A stretch of 64,000 nucleotides of DNA, from assembly GCF_004122115.1 (NCBI RefSeq), contig NZ_SBKP01000006.1, positions 1 to 64,000 on the forward strand, in the 5' to 3' direction. Source of the DNA: Sphingobium fluviale. GTDB taxonomy: Bacteria; Pseudomonadota; Alphaproteobacteria; Sphingomonadales; Sphingomonadaceae. Under the pieces are notes generated by a model. That model did not search any database. It was not told the origin of the DNA and saw only the letters and a program-made list of their open reading frames with translations. Below, piece after piece: positions 7,215-14,261 of the stretch (the stretch's first letter is position 1; each line of letters opens with the position of its first letter). A program made the position numbers and the translations under genes.

Positions 7215-7250
7215 GAGGAGATTTAGCAATGCTACAAAAGCCGGTGGAAG

Positions 7251-7541
7251 CTATTTGCGAAGAACCCGCCGCAGATTCTCAGGAGGTTCCGCAGCTACTC
7301 GCGCTAGAACAGCGTATGCGCTTTCTAGAGCTGCGTCTTGCGCATCTCGAATCGAAGTGTCGTGGCCTATTGGAAACGCCACCTCAATTCTGATTGCCGG
7401 GCCCAGCACGCCGCCACCATCTACATCCGTCAAACGAATCTCTACAATCGACGAAACTGCATCGGTCGCACCAACTTTGTGCGCTATGACACTGCCCACA
7501 GCAACACTGGCGATCCCGCGCTCCCTGTAATCAAGCGGCAT
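7251..7541 (-). CDS. Hypothetical protein of the lysogeny operon, 96 aa
   Basis: The product starts MPLDYRERGIASVAVGSVIA and ends with a helix (LESAYAVLARVAAEPPENLR). It resembles no family I can name. The ATG at 7541 follows the upstream stop by one base and has a GGAAGG site. It is the third gene transcribed with the repressor, so it is expected to be expressed in the lysogen. It could affect host phenotype or immunity (inference). A 54-codon open frame with a ribosome site overlaps it on the other strand. Confidence 0.6.
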   Translation of the reverse strand: MPLDYRERGIASVAVGSVIAHKVGATDAVSSIVEIRLTDVDGGGVLGPAIRIEVAFPIGHDTSIRDAQDAALESAYAVLARVAAEPPENLRRVLRK

Positions 7542-7542
7542 A

Positions 7543-7830
7543 TCAGCCTTCCGCCGCAATCTTAGAGGTAAACTCATGCCCGCAATGCTTGCATACACTG
7601 GCATCTGGCTTCACCAGTTCGGCGCATCGTGGGCATTTCTTGGAGACACCGGCCTTGATTTGGCCCCGCTCCACCTCTTGAGAATCCCCCATGAAAAATG
7701 CAGCAACAATGCCAAGCGGGCCGAGCAGGGCGCCTACGAGAAAGCCTGCCACGCCACTGCCGCCGCGATCGCTGGTAATCATCGCCGCTACGCCGCCGCA
7801 AATGAGCCAGAATATAACAATCGCAACCAT
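7543..7830 (-). CDS. Membrane-anchored zinc-ribbon protein of the lysogeny operon, 95 aa
   Basis: Residues 1-17 are a membrane segment (MVAIVIFWLICGGVAAM) and residues about 25-47 a Gly-rich second one (GVAGFLVGALLGPLGIVAAF). The C-terminal part has a C-x2-C / C-x2-C zinc ribbon (CPRCAELVKPDASVCKHCG). A GGAG site supports ATG at 7830. It starts 10 bases after the repressor stop, so it should be made in the lysogen. Membrane proteins encoded beside the repressor are often superinfection-exclusion factors; that role is only a guess here. Confidence 0.65.
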   Translation of the reverse strand: MVAIVIFWLICGGVAAMITSDRGGSGVAGFLVGALLGPLGIVAAFFMGDSQEVERGQIKAGVSKKCPRCAELVKPDASVCKHCGHEFTSKIAAEG

Positions 7831-7840
7831 AAAACTCCCC

Positions 7841-8494
7841 CTACAAACGGCGACCAAACCAAACAGGTCTGCCTATGATACGTGTAGCTTCGTGCTGGAT
7901 TTCTGCGGGGCTGTATTTTGAGTTACTGGAAAACATACGGACTCGCCCGCCGGGCAACCGTTCAATGTTCTTCACCACATACTCTCCCCATTCACCATCC
8001 CAAACTGCGAATGGCCCTGGCTGACTAGGGGATACATCTCGCCGATCTACGAGCAACTGGTCTCCGTGATGAAAGTCCGGCTCCATACTATCGCCACGGA
8101 TGTTGATAATGACAAAATCTTCAGCCCGGCCCCGCAGCATATCTTCAACCAAAATGCGAGAAATTAGGGCGTTCTGGCTGTCTCCATCTCCATTGCCACC
8201 CCCGCCTGCGCCCGCGTATGTAGGCAAAACAGACACCCGGACATACTGATCATCCTCATCTGGCAGGGGTAGATCCGGCTCTGGTCTGTATGCACCAACC
8301 TCCATCCTTTTCAGCCATTCACGCGCAGCAAGCAGTTCATGCGCCTTGAACTGACGCTCTCCGGCTTTCGTCTTAGATATCTTGTTTGCTTCTAATCCGA
8401 GCGCGTCGGCCAACTCTTTCTGTTGCAAGCCGAGCGCCTCCATACGCTTAAAAACCTCGGCAATCTCTGGCCTAAGATGGAGTTCGGAAGTCAT
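7841..8494 (-). CDS. LexA/CI-type prophage repressor (S24 peptidase), 217 aa
   Basis: The N-terminal HTH (residues about 23-45, LQQKELADALGLEANKISK) binds DNA. A Gly-rich hinge carries an Ala94-Gly95 cleavage site. The C-terminal S24 domain has Ser136 (GDSMEP) and Lys175 (YVVKNIER), the serine-lysine dyad for RecA-stimulated self-cleavage. This predicts SOS induction. The open frame extends upstream through the operator region, but the first Met giving a normal HTH start is at 8494. No good ribosome site precedes it, so the transcript may be nearly leaderless. It is divergent from cro. Confidence 0.92.
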   Translation of the reverse strand: MTSELHLRPEIAEVFKRMEALGLQQKELADALGLEANKISKTKAGERQFKAHELLAAREWLKRMEVGAYRPEPDLPLPDEDDQYVRVSVLPTYAGAGGGGNGDGDSQNALISRILVEDMLRGRAEDFVIINIRGDSMEPDFHHGDQLLVDRRDVSPSQPGPFAVWDGEWGEYVVKNIERLPGGRVRMFSSNSKYSPAEIQHEATRIIGRPVWFGRRL

Positions 8495-8526
8495 GCCATT
8501 ATTGGACACGGCCAGCCGATTCTGGC

Positions 8527-8542
8527 AATCGCGATTATCGGA
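8527..8542 (+). promoter_or_regulatory. Operator C between repressor and cro
   Basis: Contains the 12-mer GCGATTATCGGA (8531-8542), identical to the one in operator A. It sits 37 bases upstream of the repressor start on the minus strand and just upstream of a TTGACT at 8547-8552, so it could control the repressor promoter. The second half-site is poor. Confidence 0.55.
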
Positions 8543-8552
8543 TATTTTGACT

Positions 8553-8576
8553 TGCGATTTAAGTCCGATTATCGCA
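8553..8576 (+). promoter_or_regulatory. Operator D overlapping the cro promoter
   Basis: Inverted half-sites TGCGAT...ATCGCA with the 12-mer variant GCGATAATCGGA on the minus strand. TTGACT at 8547-8552 directly precedes it, and the -10 position (about 8570-8575) lies inside it, so a bound repressor would block RNA polymerase. The cro ATG follows 11 bases later, so the transcript would have almost no leader. Confidence 0.65.
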
Positions 8577-8587
8577 CATTGCCTCAT

Positions 8588-8779
8588 ATGAAAAATTTAG
8601 CCGACCAGATCATCGATGCACTCGGTGGAACCACAGCCGTAGCGAAGATGGTGAAAGCGCCAGTCTCAACCGTCCATAGCTGGCGGAAGATCGGAATTCC
8701 TACATCACGCATGGCGCACTTGGAGCTGATAGCGGAGGTGAATGGAATCACCCTCCCCTCCACGGAGGCCGCTGCATGA
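8588..8779 (+). CDS. Cro-like YdaS-type HTH protein, 63 aa
   Basis: A small protein with an HTH (TTAVAKMVKAPVSTVHSWRK) followed by a helix (IPTSRMAHLELIAEV). Size and sequence style fit Cro/YdaS regulators, which shut off the repressor during lytic growth. It is the first rightward gene, divergent from the S24 repressor, and is preceded by operators C and D. Its final codons (LPSTEAA) and their DNA are duplicated at the end of the gene at 9059-9256. Confidence 0.85.
   Translation: MKNLADQIIDALGGTTAVAKMVKAPVSTVHSWRKIGIPTSRMAHLELIAEVNGITLPSTEAAA
8752..8769 (+). repeat. 18-bp direct repeat, copy 1
   Basis: CCTCCCCTCCACGGAGGC at the 3' end of cro is repeated exactly at 9232-9249, in the same reading frame (LPSTEAA). 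It includes a GGAGG ribosome site. Each copy is followed directly by a leftward gene cassette. Confidence 0.9.
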
Positions 8780-8780
8780 T

Positions 8781-9065
8781 TTACGCGTTGACCTCTCGCT
8801 CGTCGGTGGCCCCACATGCTTCGCATGTCCATATTTCGCGCCTGATACCAAGCATCGCCAGCGGTCCAGTTGCCGCAATTGAACTTGTTCGCCGGAGCGC
8901 ATCTTTCCCGCACGAGGGGCATCTTTGTCCCGGAGAGGTAATTGGGGGTTTTTCCAGCGCAGCCAACCGCCGCTCCATCTCGTCGATACGGTCTGGAGCC
9001 GCGCGAATGCGCTTCCATTCGCCCCAGCGATCGAGCGCGGCGAGCAAATCCTGGAGTAATGACAA
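8781..9065 (-). CDS. Leftward zinc-ribbon protein inserted in the early operon, 94 aa
   Basis: A helical N-terminal half (LLQDLLAALDRWGEWKRIRA, then EMERRLAALE) is followed by a C-x2-C...C-x2-C zinc ribbon (CPSCGK and CEACGA). The start is TTG at 9065: GAGGAGG lies 7 bases upstream and there is no ATG there. It runs against the surrounding operon and fills the space after cro. The opposite strand is also open but gives a protein of poor composition. It may be an independently transcribed accessory (moron) gene. Function unknown. Confidence 0.65.
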   Translation of the reverse strand: MSLLQDLLAALDRWGEWKRIRAAPDRIDEMERRLAALEKPPITSPGQRCPSCGKDALRRTSSIAATGPLAMLGIRREIWTCEACGATDEREVNA

Positions 9066-9256
9066 TGGATAACCTCCTCATTTGGCGAATGGTTTTGGCG
9101 AATGACGGAACGACTGAGATTCGCGTAGCCCACCACGGTGACGGCGACATCTCCATAAAATTGACGTGCGGCGCAATAAGCGTCGTGGCGGTGGTTTCTG
9201 CGTCAGATGCGGAGGCTGTTTTCGGCATAGTCCTCCCCTCCACGGAGGCGGCGTAG
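9059..9256 (+). CDS. Small early protein, 65 aa
   Basis: The product (MTMDNLLIWRMVLANDGTTE onward) looks like a small beta-strand protein ending LPSTEAA, as cro does. The ATG at 9059 has GGAG 3 bases upstream; a second in-frame ATG at 9065 is equally possible. The first bases overlap the TTG start of the leftward zinc-ribbon gene. No family recognised. Confidence 0.5.
   Translation: MTMDNLLIWRMVLANDGTTEIRVAHHGDGDISIKLTCGAISVVAVVSASDAEAVFGIVLPSTEAA
9232..9249 (+). repeat. 18-bp direct repeat, copy 2
   Basis: Exact second copy of the 18-mer at 8752-8769, again at the 3' end of a rightward gene and next to a leftward gene. The two copies suggest that a small unit was duplicated or brought in by recombination at this sequence. 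Confidence 0.9.
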
Positions 9257-9268
9257 ATGGTCATCACC

Positions 9269-9571
9269 TCAATTGATGGCGTCGGCACCCTTGCCATACT
9301 TCGATCTGACCTTGAGCAGCGCAAAGAGGGCGCGTGCTTCGGTCTCGACGTTACCATGGTGCCGCATACACCATTCGAGCATTTCGTCGGGGTCGACATG
9401 GACCTTTTCGATGCGGCTCGGATCGATGCCATTCGCGCGCAGGGATGTGAGAGCCTGCTGGACGAATTCGAGATAGGTATCGGGAACATCCGCCGTTCCA
9501 CAGATTTCGAGGAAACGCGGATAGTCTTCTGGCCTAGGCCAGACAACGGCAATGATTTTGTCCATTTGCAT
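9269..9571 (-). CDS. Leftward hypothetical protein inserted in the early operon, about 100 aa
   Basis: The product reads MQMDKIIAVVWPRPEDYPRF and continues into a helical protein with acidic (VHVDPDEMLEW) and basic stretches. The composition is typical of a real phage gene, better than the reverse strand. Start is 9571 or 9565; GAGAG upstream does not decide. It points against the early operon, like 8781-9065, and shares the accessory-cassette pattern. No family is recognised with certainty. Confidence 0.6.
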   Translation of the reverse strand: MQMDKIIAVVWPRPEDYPRFLEICGTADVPDTYLEFVQQALTSLRANGIDPSRIEKVHVDPDEMLEWCMRHHGNVETEARALFALLKVRSKYGKGADAIN

Positions 9572-9651
9572 ATGCTCTCTGTGGTTGCTGCACACTCCAC
9601 AGTGGCCAAAGCCGGGGCGGAGTCAATCCGCCTCGGCGGAGGGCTGGCCGC

Positions 9652-9873
9652 ATGACCTGTGCCGTCTGCCATAAGCCCCTCTGCCAACACAATGACATGG
9701 AATATTCGGGCCTCGCGCCCGCACGCCATGCAGGAAGCCCAACGGGTCGCACCTGCGGGGCTGGCACCTCCACTGCCCACCGGGACGATGCCAGCCCCAA
9801 TTCCATTGCTGAAAAGACCTCCTTTCATGTCTCCACCTTCAACCAGAGCGAGGCAAATGTCTGTGTCGGATAA
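9652..9873 (+). CDS. Possible small Cys/His protein, 73 aa
   Basis: Starts MTCAVCHKPLCQHNDMEYSG, with a CxxC...CxH cluster like a small metal-binding site; the rest is low in complexity. GGAGGG lies 9 bases before the ATG and the end overlaps the following gene by 17 bases. It could instead be spacer between the leftward cassette and the next regulator. Confidence 0.4.
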   Translation: MTCAVCHKPLCQHNDMEYSGLAPARHAGSPTGRTCGAGTSTAHRDDASPNSIAEKTSFHVSTFNQSEANVCVG

Positions 9874-10312
9874 CGCATTGATTGAGCAGCATTGTGCATC
9901 GCAGCAAATTGCGCGGGCTATTGGCCTGTTCATGGGCGCGGGCCGGAAGTATTCGGTGGCCGACGTGTCGCTGGGCACCGGCATCCCCTCGCGCACCCTC
10001 TCCAGCTACATCGCATCGGGCGAGGAGCGGCGCACCCCGGCGGCCGACAAGCTGCTCGTGCTGATGCACTTCTTCGGCACCGAGTTCGCATCCAAGGTTC
10101 TCGGCTCGATCGGCCTCGGCGCGCATGAGGTTGTGGTGAAGCATGAGCGGCCCGGCGCGGTGATCGCGACCCTCGCAGCCGCCACCTCCATGATCGCCGA
10201 CATGGCGACGGACGGCTTTATCGACCATCGCGAGCGCGCCCAGCTTGAGCCGGTTGCTGATAACGTCATCGCGACGTTGCAGCCCTTCGCCACGCGCAAA
10301 ACGGCGGAGTGA
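9857..10312 (+). CDS. HTH early regulator, CII-like position, 151 aa
   Basis: Residues about 30-60 (YSVADVSLGTGIPSRTLSSY) form a clear helix-turn-helix, followed by helices with a PAADKLLVLMHFFG stretch and a C-terminal helical half (ATSMIADMATDGFIDHRERA). ATG at 9857 has a GAGG site; the open frame extends further but the upstream residues look non-coding. Its place after cro matches lambda CII and related activators, but it could also be a replication regulator. Confidence 0.7.
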   Translation: MSVSDNALIEQHCASQQIARAIGLFMGAGRKYSVADVSLGTGIPSRTLSSYIASGEERRTPAADKLLVLMHFFGTEFASKVLGSIGLGAHEVVVKHERPGAVIATLAAATSMIADMATDGFIDHRERAQLEPVADNVIATLQPFATRKTAE

Positions 10313-10315
10313 GAT

Positions 10316-10939
10316 ATGGCGGGGGGCAACGCATCTCAGAATTATCGTTCCACCGATTACGAACGGGCGGACAAGGACTGGTATGCGGAGCCCCATTGGT
10401 GTGTCGAGGCACTGGCCGATGCTCTACACATCGTGCCGGGGAGCTATGTTTGGGATCCTTGCTGTGGTGGCGGCACTATACCAGAGGTGTTCGCTAAACG
10501 CATAGGCCGCGGCAATGTGTGTGCAACCGATATAGTCGATCGAGGCTTTGGGCAGTTCGACGAGGCGTTCGACTTTCTCAGTTTCGGTGTGCCGATCTGT
10601 GTCCCGGTGAACGGCCGGATCAATATCGTGATGAACCCGCCCTTCCGCCAGGCCGAAGCCTTTGTGCGCAAGGCGCTGATGGTCGCTGACTACAGCGTCG
10701 CCATCGTCCAGCAACTTTCATTCCTCGCCAGCAAAGGCCGTCACACACTGTTCTCGGAACACCCGCCTGAGCAGGTACTGGTGATGTCGCGCCGTCCTTC
10801 CATGCCCCCCGGCCACCTTGTCACCGAAATGGGCGACAAGGCTTTCAAGGGTGGCACCTCCGATTTCTGCTGGATCATTTGGAACAAGTCGTACCGCGGC
10901 GAAACGCGGATGCGATGGCTCAACCCGGAGGCCGCATGA
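10316..10939 (+). CDS. SAM-dependent DNA methyltransferase (N6-adenine type), 207 aa
   Basis: Motif I for S-adenosylmethionine is WDPCCGGGT (residues 46-54) and the catalytic motif IV is NPPF (107-110). The order and small size fit phage orphan adenine methyltransferases. An N-terminal YAEPHWCVEAL segment is typical of this group. It should modify phage or host DNA, probably for protection from restriction. No restriction enzyme is nearby. Target site unknown. First of three methyltransferases in this operon. Confidence 0.85.
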   Translation: MAGGNASQNYRSTDYERADKDWYAEPHWCVEALADALHIVPGSYVWDPCCGGGTIPEVFAKRIGRGNVCATDIVDRGFGQFDEAFDFLSFGVPICVPVNGRINIVMNPPFRQAEAFVRKALMVADYSVAIVQQLSFLASKGRHTLFSEHPPEQVLVMSRRPSMPPGHLVTEMGDKAFKGGTSDFCWIIWNKSYRGETRMRWLNPEAA

Positions 10940-11211
10940 ACCTGCTCCGCTCCCTCTTTGCCCGCCAGCGCCATTCGCGCCACCCCGCCGCCATCACACG
11001 CCGCGAGGAAGCCAAGCGCGCGCACGAGGCCGCTGTGGTGAAGCGCCGTAACGAACTGCGCATCGCCCGCCTGACTGCCGCCCAGCTTATGCCGGGCAGC
11101 GCGCCCATCGCGCCGCGCGAGCAGGTGGTGGCCGATGTCCGTCGCAAGCGCGAGGCCAAAGTAATTTCCCCGGCGTCCGGTGGCGCCGAAACAGGGGGGA
11201 TGGGAGTATGA
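10936..11211 (+). CDS. Basic helical hypothetical protein, 91 aa
   Basis: The product (MNLLRSLFARQRHSRHPAAI onward) is very rich in Arg and Ala with a long helix (REEAKRAHEAAVVKRRNELR). It starts inside the stop of the methyltransferase gene (ATGA). It may bind nucleic acid because of its charge; no family recognised. Confidence 0.6.
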   Translation: MNLLRSLFARQRHSRHPAAITRREEAKRAHEAAVVKRRNELRIARLTAAQLMPGSAPIAPREQVVADVRRKREAKVISPASGGAETGGMGV

Positions 11212-11318
11212 TGGACGCCTCTAGGACGGAGGGAACGCGGGGGGCAACTCCTACCCTGCTGTCCTGCACGACAGCAACCGCGCCGGTGAAATCCCCCTCC
11301 ACCGGACATCGCTCATGA
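11208..11318 (+). CDS. Possible microprotein, 36 aa
   Basis: Ser/Thr-rich peptide starting MMDASRTEGTRGATPTLLSC. The start overlaps the previous stop (ATGATGG) and the stop overlaps the next start (ATGA), exactly the joining style of this operon. GGGAG precedes the start. No homology claimed. Confidence 0.45.
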   Translation: MMDASRTEGTRGATPTLLSCTTATAPVKSPSTGHRS

Positions 11319-11881
11319 GCGGCGGGTCTCTCCAGCTTCGGATGTTCCGTCGCGCGATCCGTGAGGGGAAAACCTTGATGACCGCCTGCGCCGAGTCCGG
11401 GCTGTCTCTTGCCGAAGCAAAGCTCACCATCGCCGCGGATGCCGCCAATCCACCGCCGGACGACGCCTATGAACTGATTGGCTCAGCGAGAAAGGAAGAC
11501 GACATGGCACGAACAGCCAAGAAGCAACAGGAAGTGGAGGAAATCGGCAAGCCCGACTTTGAAAGGGCTGTCAGCATCTACCGCAACGACATTAAGCCAG
11601 CGCAGGCGCGCGTTGGCGAATATGCCCAAGAGCAGTCGACCGCCTACAAGGAAATTAAGAAGGGCTGCAATGTACACCCCGGCGCCGCCAAGCTGGCGTT
11701 CAAGCTCGACGCGATGGAAGATACCAAGCGCGATGACTTCCTGCGCTCGCTCAAGGGGCTGATGTCGGCGCTCAATATCGGCCTGTCGGCTGATCTGGTC
11801 GACAAGGCCGAGGGTGAGGACGACGAGGATGTCATTCCCGTGAAGGCATCAAGCCGTCCATCGCTAATGCCGGTGCACTGA
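11315..11881 (+). CDS. Two-part hypothetical early protein, 188 aa
   Basis: Residues about 1-50 (RMFRRAIREGKTLMTACAES) look like a small helical DNA-binding unit. Residues about 63-188 begin with their own Met (MARTAKKQQEVEEIGKPDFE), preceded by a GGAAG site, and form a helical domain with an acidic end (AEGEDDEDVIP). Either a fused protein or two products from two starts is possible. Function unknown. Confidence 0.6.
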   Translation: MSGGSLQLRMFRRAIREGKTLMTACAESGLSLAEAKLTIAADAANPPPDDAYELIGSARKEDDMARTAKKQQEVEEIGKPDFERAVSIYRNDIKPAQARVGEYAQEQSTAYKEIKKGCNVHPGAAKLAFKLDAMEDTKRDDFLRSLKGLMSALNIGLSADLVDKAEGEDDEDVIPVKASSRPSLMPVH

Positions 11882-12438
11882 TGCAAATACTCGCCCTCGA
11901 CATGTCGAAGGCGCGCACAGGTTGGGCGTCCTGGTCTGATGAGCAGGACCGCCCCACCTATGGCTCGTTCTCGCTCGGCTCGGATATGACCGACAAGTAT
12001 GAGGTTCTGGTGAACCTGCATAAGCGGTGGCTTGAGCTTACGGCGTTTGGATACCCCACGCATGTCGTCATGGAGGCGCCTGCAAACACACGGCATTGGG
12101 ATAGGCCGACCAACTTCGACAACGACTGCCTGTTGATACGGATCACCGGGCACCTCGGCTATCTCGCCCGCATTTGCGGCATCCGCTATATCCGCGAAAC
12201 CGATGGCGCGAAGTGGTTTACCTATTTCAACGCGCAGCCTCGATCAGCGAAGCGCGCCAAGGGTGTAACCACCAAGGACATCACGCTCGAAACATGCCGC
12301 CGGGCTGGCTTGAGGCCGCAGAATAACGACGAGGCCGACGCGATCGGGCTCCTCACATACGAGATGAGCAATCTCGGCATCAATGCGCCTTGGATGAATT
12401 TCAGAATCCCGCTGCTGGCGGAGGTGAGCGCCGCATGA
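11881..12438 (+). CDS. RuvC-like Holliday-junction nuclease, 185 aa
   Basis: An RNase H-fold nuclease. D7 (ILALDMSKARTGWA), E65 (HVVMEAPAN), and D150/D153 (NNDEADAIGLL) give the four acidic residues of RuvC active sites. Phage proteins of this kind cut branched DNA during recombination or before packaging. The gene overlaps the previous stop by one base. It fits with RecT and the replication genes. Substrate inferred from family. Confidence 0.85.
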   Translation: MQILALDMSKARTGWASWSDEQDRPTYGSFSLGSDMTDKYEVLVNLHKRWLELTAFGYPTHVVMEAPANTRHWDRPTNFDNDCLLIRITGHLGYLARICGIRYIRETDGAKWFTYFNAQPRSAKRAKGVTTKDITLETCRRAGLRPQNNDEADAIGLLTYEMSNLGINAPWMNFRIPLLAEVSAA

Positions 12439-12620
12439 GCACCCCAGAGGAACGCCGCAAGCTGATCGCCGAGCTGGACCATATCCTGCCCGAAGATCTG
12501 AAAGCCATTGCGGCCATGCCGATCATGGATCCGGGCCGGGTCTATCTGCCCGCAGGCAAGATCAGCGAAGCCGAATACCGCGCGCGCCAGGCCCGCATAT
12601 TGGCCGGAGAACAGCCATGA
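12435..12620 (+). CDS. Small hypothetical protein, 61 aa
   Basis: Acidic-helical small protein (MSTPEERRKLIAELDHILPE onward). It starts within the stop of the RuvC-like gene and its stop overlaps the next start. No motif recognised. Confidence 0.55.
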   Translation: MSTPEERRKLIAELDHILPEDLKAIAAMPIMDPGRVYLPAGKISEAEYRARQARILAGEQP

Positions 12621-13318
12621 CCAAATCGAAGCCAATCCAGCGGATACGCCTGTTCAACGCGATGGTTGGCCGCGCTCAGGCGGGCAGGCCCGGCCTTACC
12701 CTCACCACATGGATGAACAGCCTCGGCTTTGACGACCGAGATCAGGTTATTGATGCGATGGCTGAGCTTGCCGGCACCGGGCACATCCGCGTCGACATTG
12801 GCGGCGAGCGTCCGGCCATCGTCTTGCTGCGCGACCGATACAAGCTGCCCGGCGAGCCGCTGGCGCGCCCACTGGTATTGGGCATGGCTCCCCTGCCCAC
12901 ATTCAAGGTGGAAAGCACGCCCGGCAAAGAAGTGCCCGCGTCGCCGCTCACTGATCTCGTTCCCGCCAAACCCGATTATGTGGACGTGGTGCAGGAAATC
13001 GCCGCCGAGGTTATGCCGCCGGTCGCGCCGCCCGCTCCGCAGCCCGTTGCCGTCACGTTCGTTCTGGACGCCGACGACATGGAATATCTCTGCGAGCGGC
13101 TGGACCAGCACAAGGAGCCGATGAGCCTCGATCACTACGCCAAGGAGCTGTTCGAGGAATATGTCCACCTCCTGCGCGCCGAGGATGGGCCCAAGCATCG
13201 CCTCTCCGCCGAAGTTCTCCGGGCCGCCAAGAGCGATGGGCGCCCGCTGCCGGAGTTTGTGACCGCGCTGATCGAAATTGGGCTGGCTGCGTACCGTATG
13301 AACGGGGAGGCGGTATGA
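12617..13318 (+). CDS. Hypothetical protein with winged-helix-like N-terminus, 233 aa
   Basis: Residues about 5-75 (FNAMVGRAQAGRPGLTLTTW, then VIDAMAELAGTGHIRVDIGG) look like a winged helix. A Pro-rich linker (MPPVAPPAPQPV) follows at about 135-147. The C-terminal half is helical (YLCERLDQHKEPMSLDHYAK). This layout suggests a DNA-binding adaptor, but no family can be named. Coupled by overlap to genes on both sides. Confidence 0.6.
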   Translation: MTKSKPIQRIRLFNAMVGRAQAGRPGLTLTTWMNSLGFDDRDQVIDAMAELAGTGHIRVDIGGERPAIVLLRDRYKLPGEPLARPLVLGMAPLPTFKVESTPGKEVPASPLTDLVPAKPDYVDVVQEIAAEVMPPVAPPAPQPVAVTFVLDADDMEYLCERLDQHKEPMSLDHYAKELFEEYVHLLRAEDGPKHRLSAEVLRAAKSDGRPLPEFVTALIEIGLAAYRMNGEAV

Positions 13319-14091
13319 GTAATCCCGTCACCATCGGCAACGCTGAACTTTGGCTAGGCGATTGCAGGGACATTCTGCCGACCCTAGGCAAGGTGGACGC
13401 GGTTATCTGCGATTTGCCCTATGGTACGACACAAAACAAATGGGACTGCCCCCTCCCGCTTGACGAACTCTGGCGGGAATATCGTCGCGTCTGCAGCGGC
13501 GCTGTCATTCTTACCGCCGCCCAGCCTTTCACGGCACGCCTTGTTGCATCGAATGAGAGCGGTTTTCGGTATTCGTGGGTATGGCATAAAAGCCGCCCAA
13601 CAGGTTTCCTGAATGCGAAGCTGCAGCCTTTGCGAGCTCATGAGGATATCTGCGTCTTTTACGACGCCCAGCCAATCTACAACCCGCAATATGGGTTTGG
13701 CGCTCCAAACCACGTTAGCAAAAGCGGTAAACCGCGCACCAAAGGGCGATCCGAAAACTACGGCGCGCAATACGAGATAGTCGAGGAAGATACCGAGCGG
13801 AAATATCCAACAACCGTTCTGTCATTTCCAGCAATTTCGCCAACCGATGTCCTTCATCCAACACAGAAGCCGGTTGGATTGATGGAATATATGGCCCGAA
13901 CCTACACGGACTTTGGCGGCGTCATTCTCGACAACTGCATGGGAAGCGGCACAACCGGCGTTGCAGCCGTTCAGATGGGCCGCAAGTTCATTGGGATTGA
14001 GCGGGAGCCAAAGTATTTCGACATCGCCTGCAAGCGCATCGAAGAAGCGCAACGGCAGGGTGACATGTTCATCAATGGAGCGGCAGTATGA
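13315..14091 (+). CDS. Beta-class DNA methyltransferase, 258 aa
   Basis: The catalytic motif DLPYG (residues 33-37) comes first and the SAM-binding motif DNCMGSGTTG (206-215) comes last, which is the beta-class order. The LHPTQKPVGLMEYM block typical of this class lies between them. It should methylate adenine N6 or cytosine N4. No restriction partner is near, so it is probably an orphan protective enzyme. Its mechanism class differs from the enzymes at 10316 and 16243. Confidence 0.9.
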   Translation: MSNPVTIGNAELWLGDCRDILPTLGKVDAVICDLPYGTTQNKWDCPLPLDELWREYRRVCSGAVILTAAQPFTARLVASNESGFRYSWVWHKSRPTGFLNAKLQPLRAHEDICVFYDAQPIYNPQYGFGAPNHVSKSGKPRTKGRSENYGAQYEIVEEDTERKYPTTVLSFPAISPTDVLHPTQKPVGLMEYMARTYTDFGGVILDNCMGSGTTGVAAVQMGRKFIGIEREPKYFDIACKRIEEAQRQGDMFINGAAV

Positions 14092-14261
14092 ACGAGCACC
14101 AGCAATGGCAGCGCAGGACCGCCCTCGCCAAGCGTGAGCGCGACAAAGCCGAGGCGAAGAACAGCAACCTACCAATGAGCGACGACATGCTGGACGCAGC
14201 CGCTGCGGCCTATGTGGGCGCTACAGCGGCACAGGTTAAGGCTTGGAGGAGTGGGCGGTGA
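14088..14261 (+). CDS. Small hypothetical protein, 57 aa
   Basis: Charged helical start (MNEHQQWQRRTALAKRERDK) followed by an Ala-rich helix. The start overlaps the methyltransferase stop (ATGA) and the stop overlaps the GTG of the HNH gene. Real by context; function unknown. Confidence 0.55.
   Translation: MNEHQQWQRRTALAKRERDKAEAKNSNLPMSDDMLDAAAAAYVGATAAQVKAWRSGR

Noticed and set aside
9257-9655. A 132-codon rightward frame after the second 18-bp repeat
   Set aside because: It has a ribosome site, but the opposite strand (9269-9571) gives a protein of more natural composition. A weak call in its favour remains possible.
8584-9996. A 470-codon leftward open frame across cro and the regulator gene
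   Set aside because: It runs antisense to cro, the 65-aa gene and the HTH regulator, and its product has a Ser/Arg/Pro-rich composition typical of a shadow frame. Two shorter leftward genes in another frame explain the region better.
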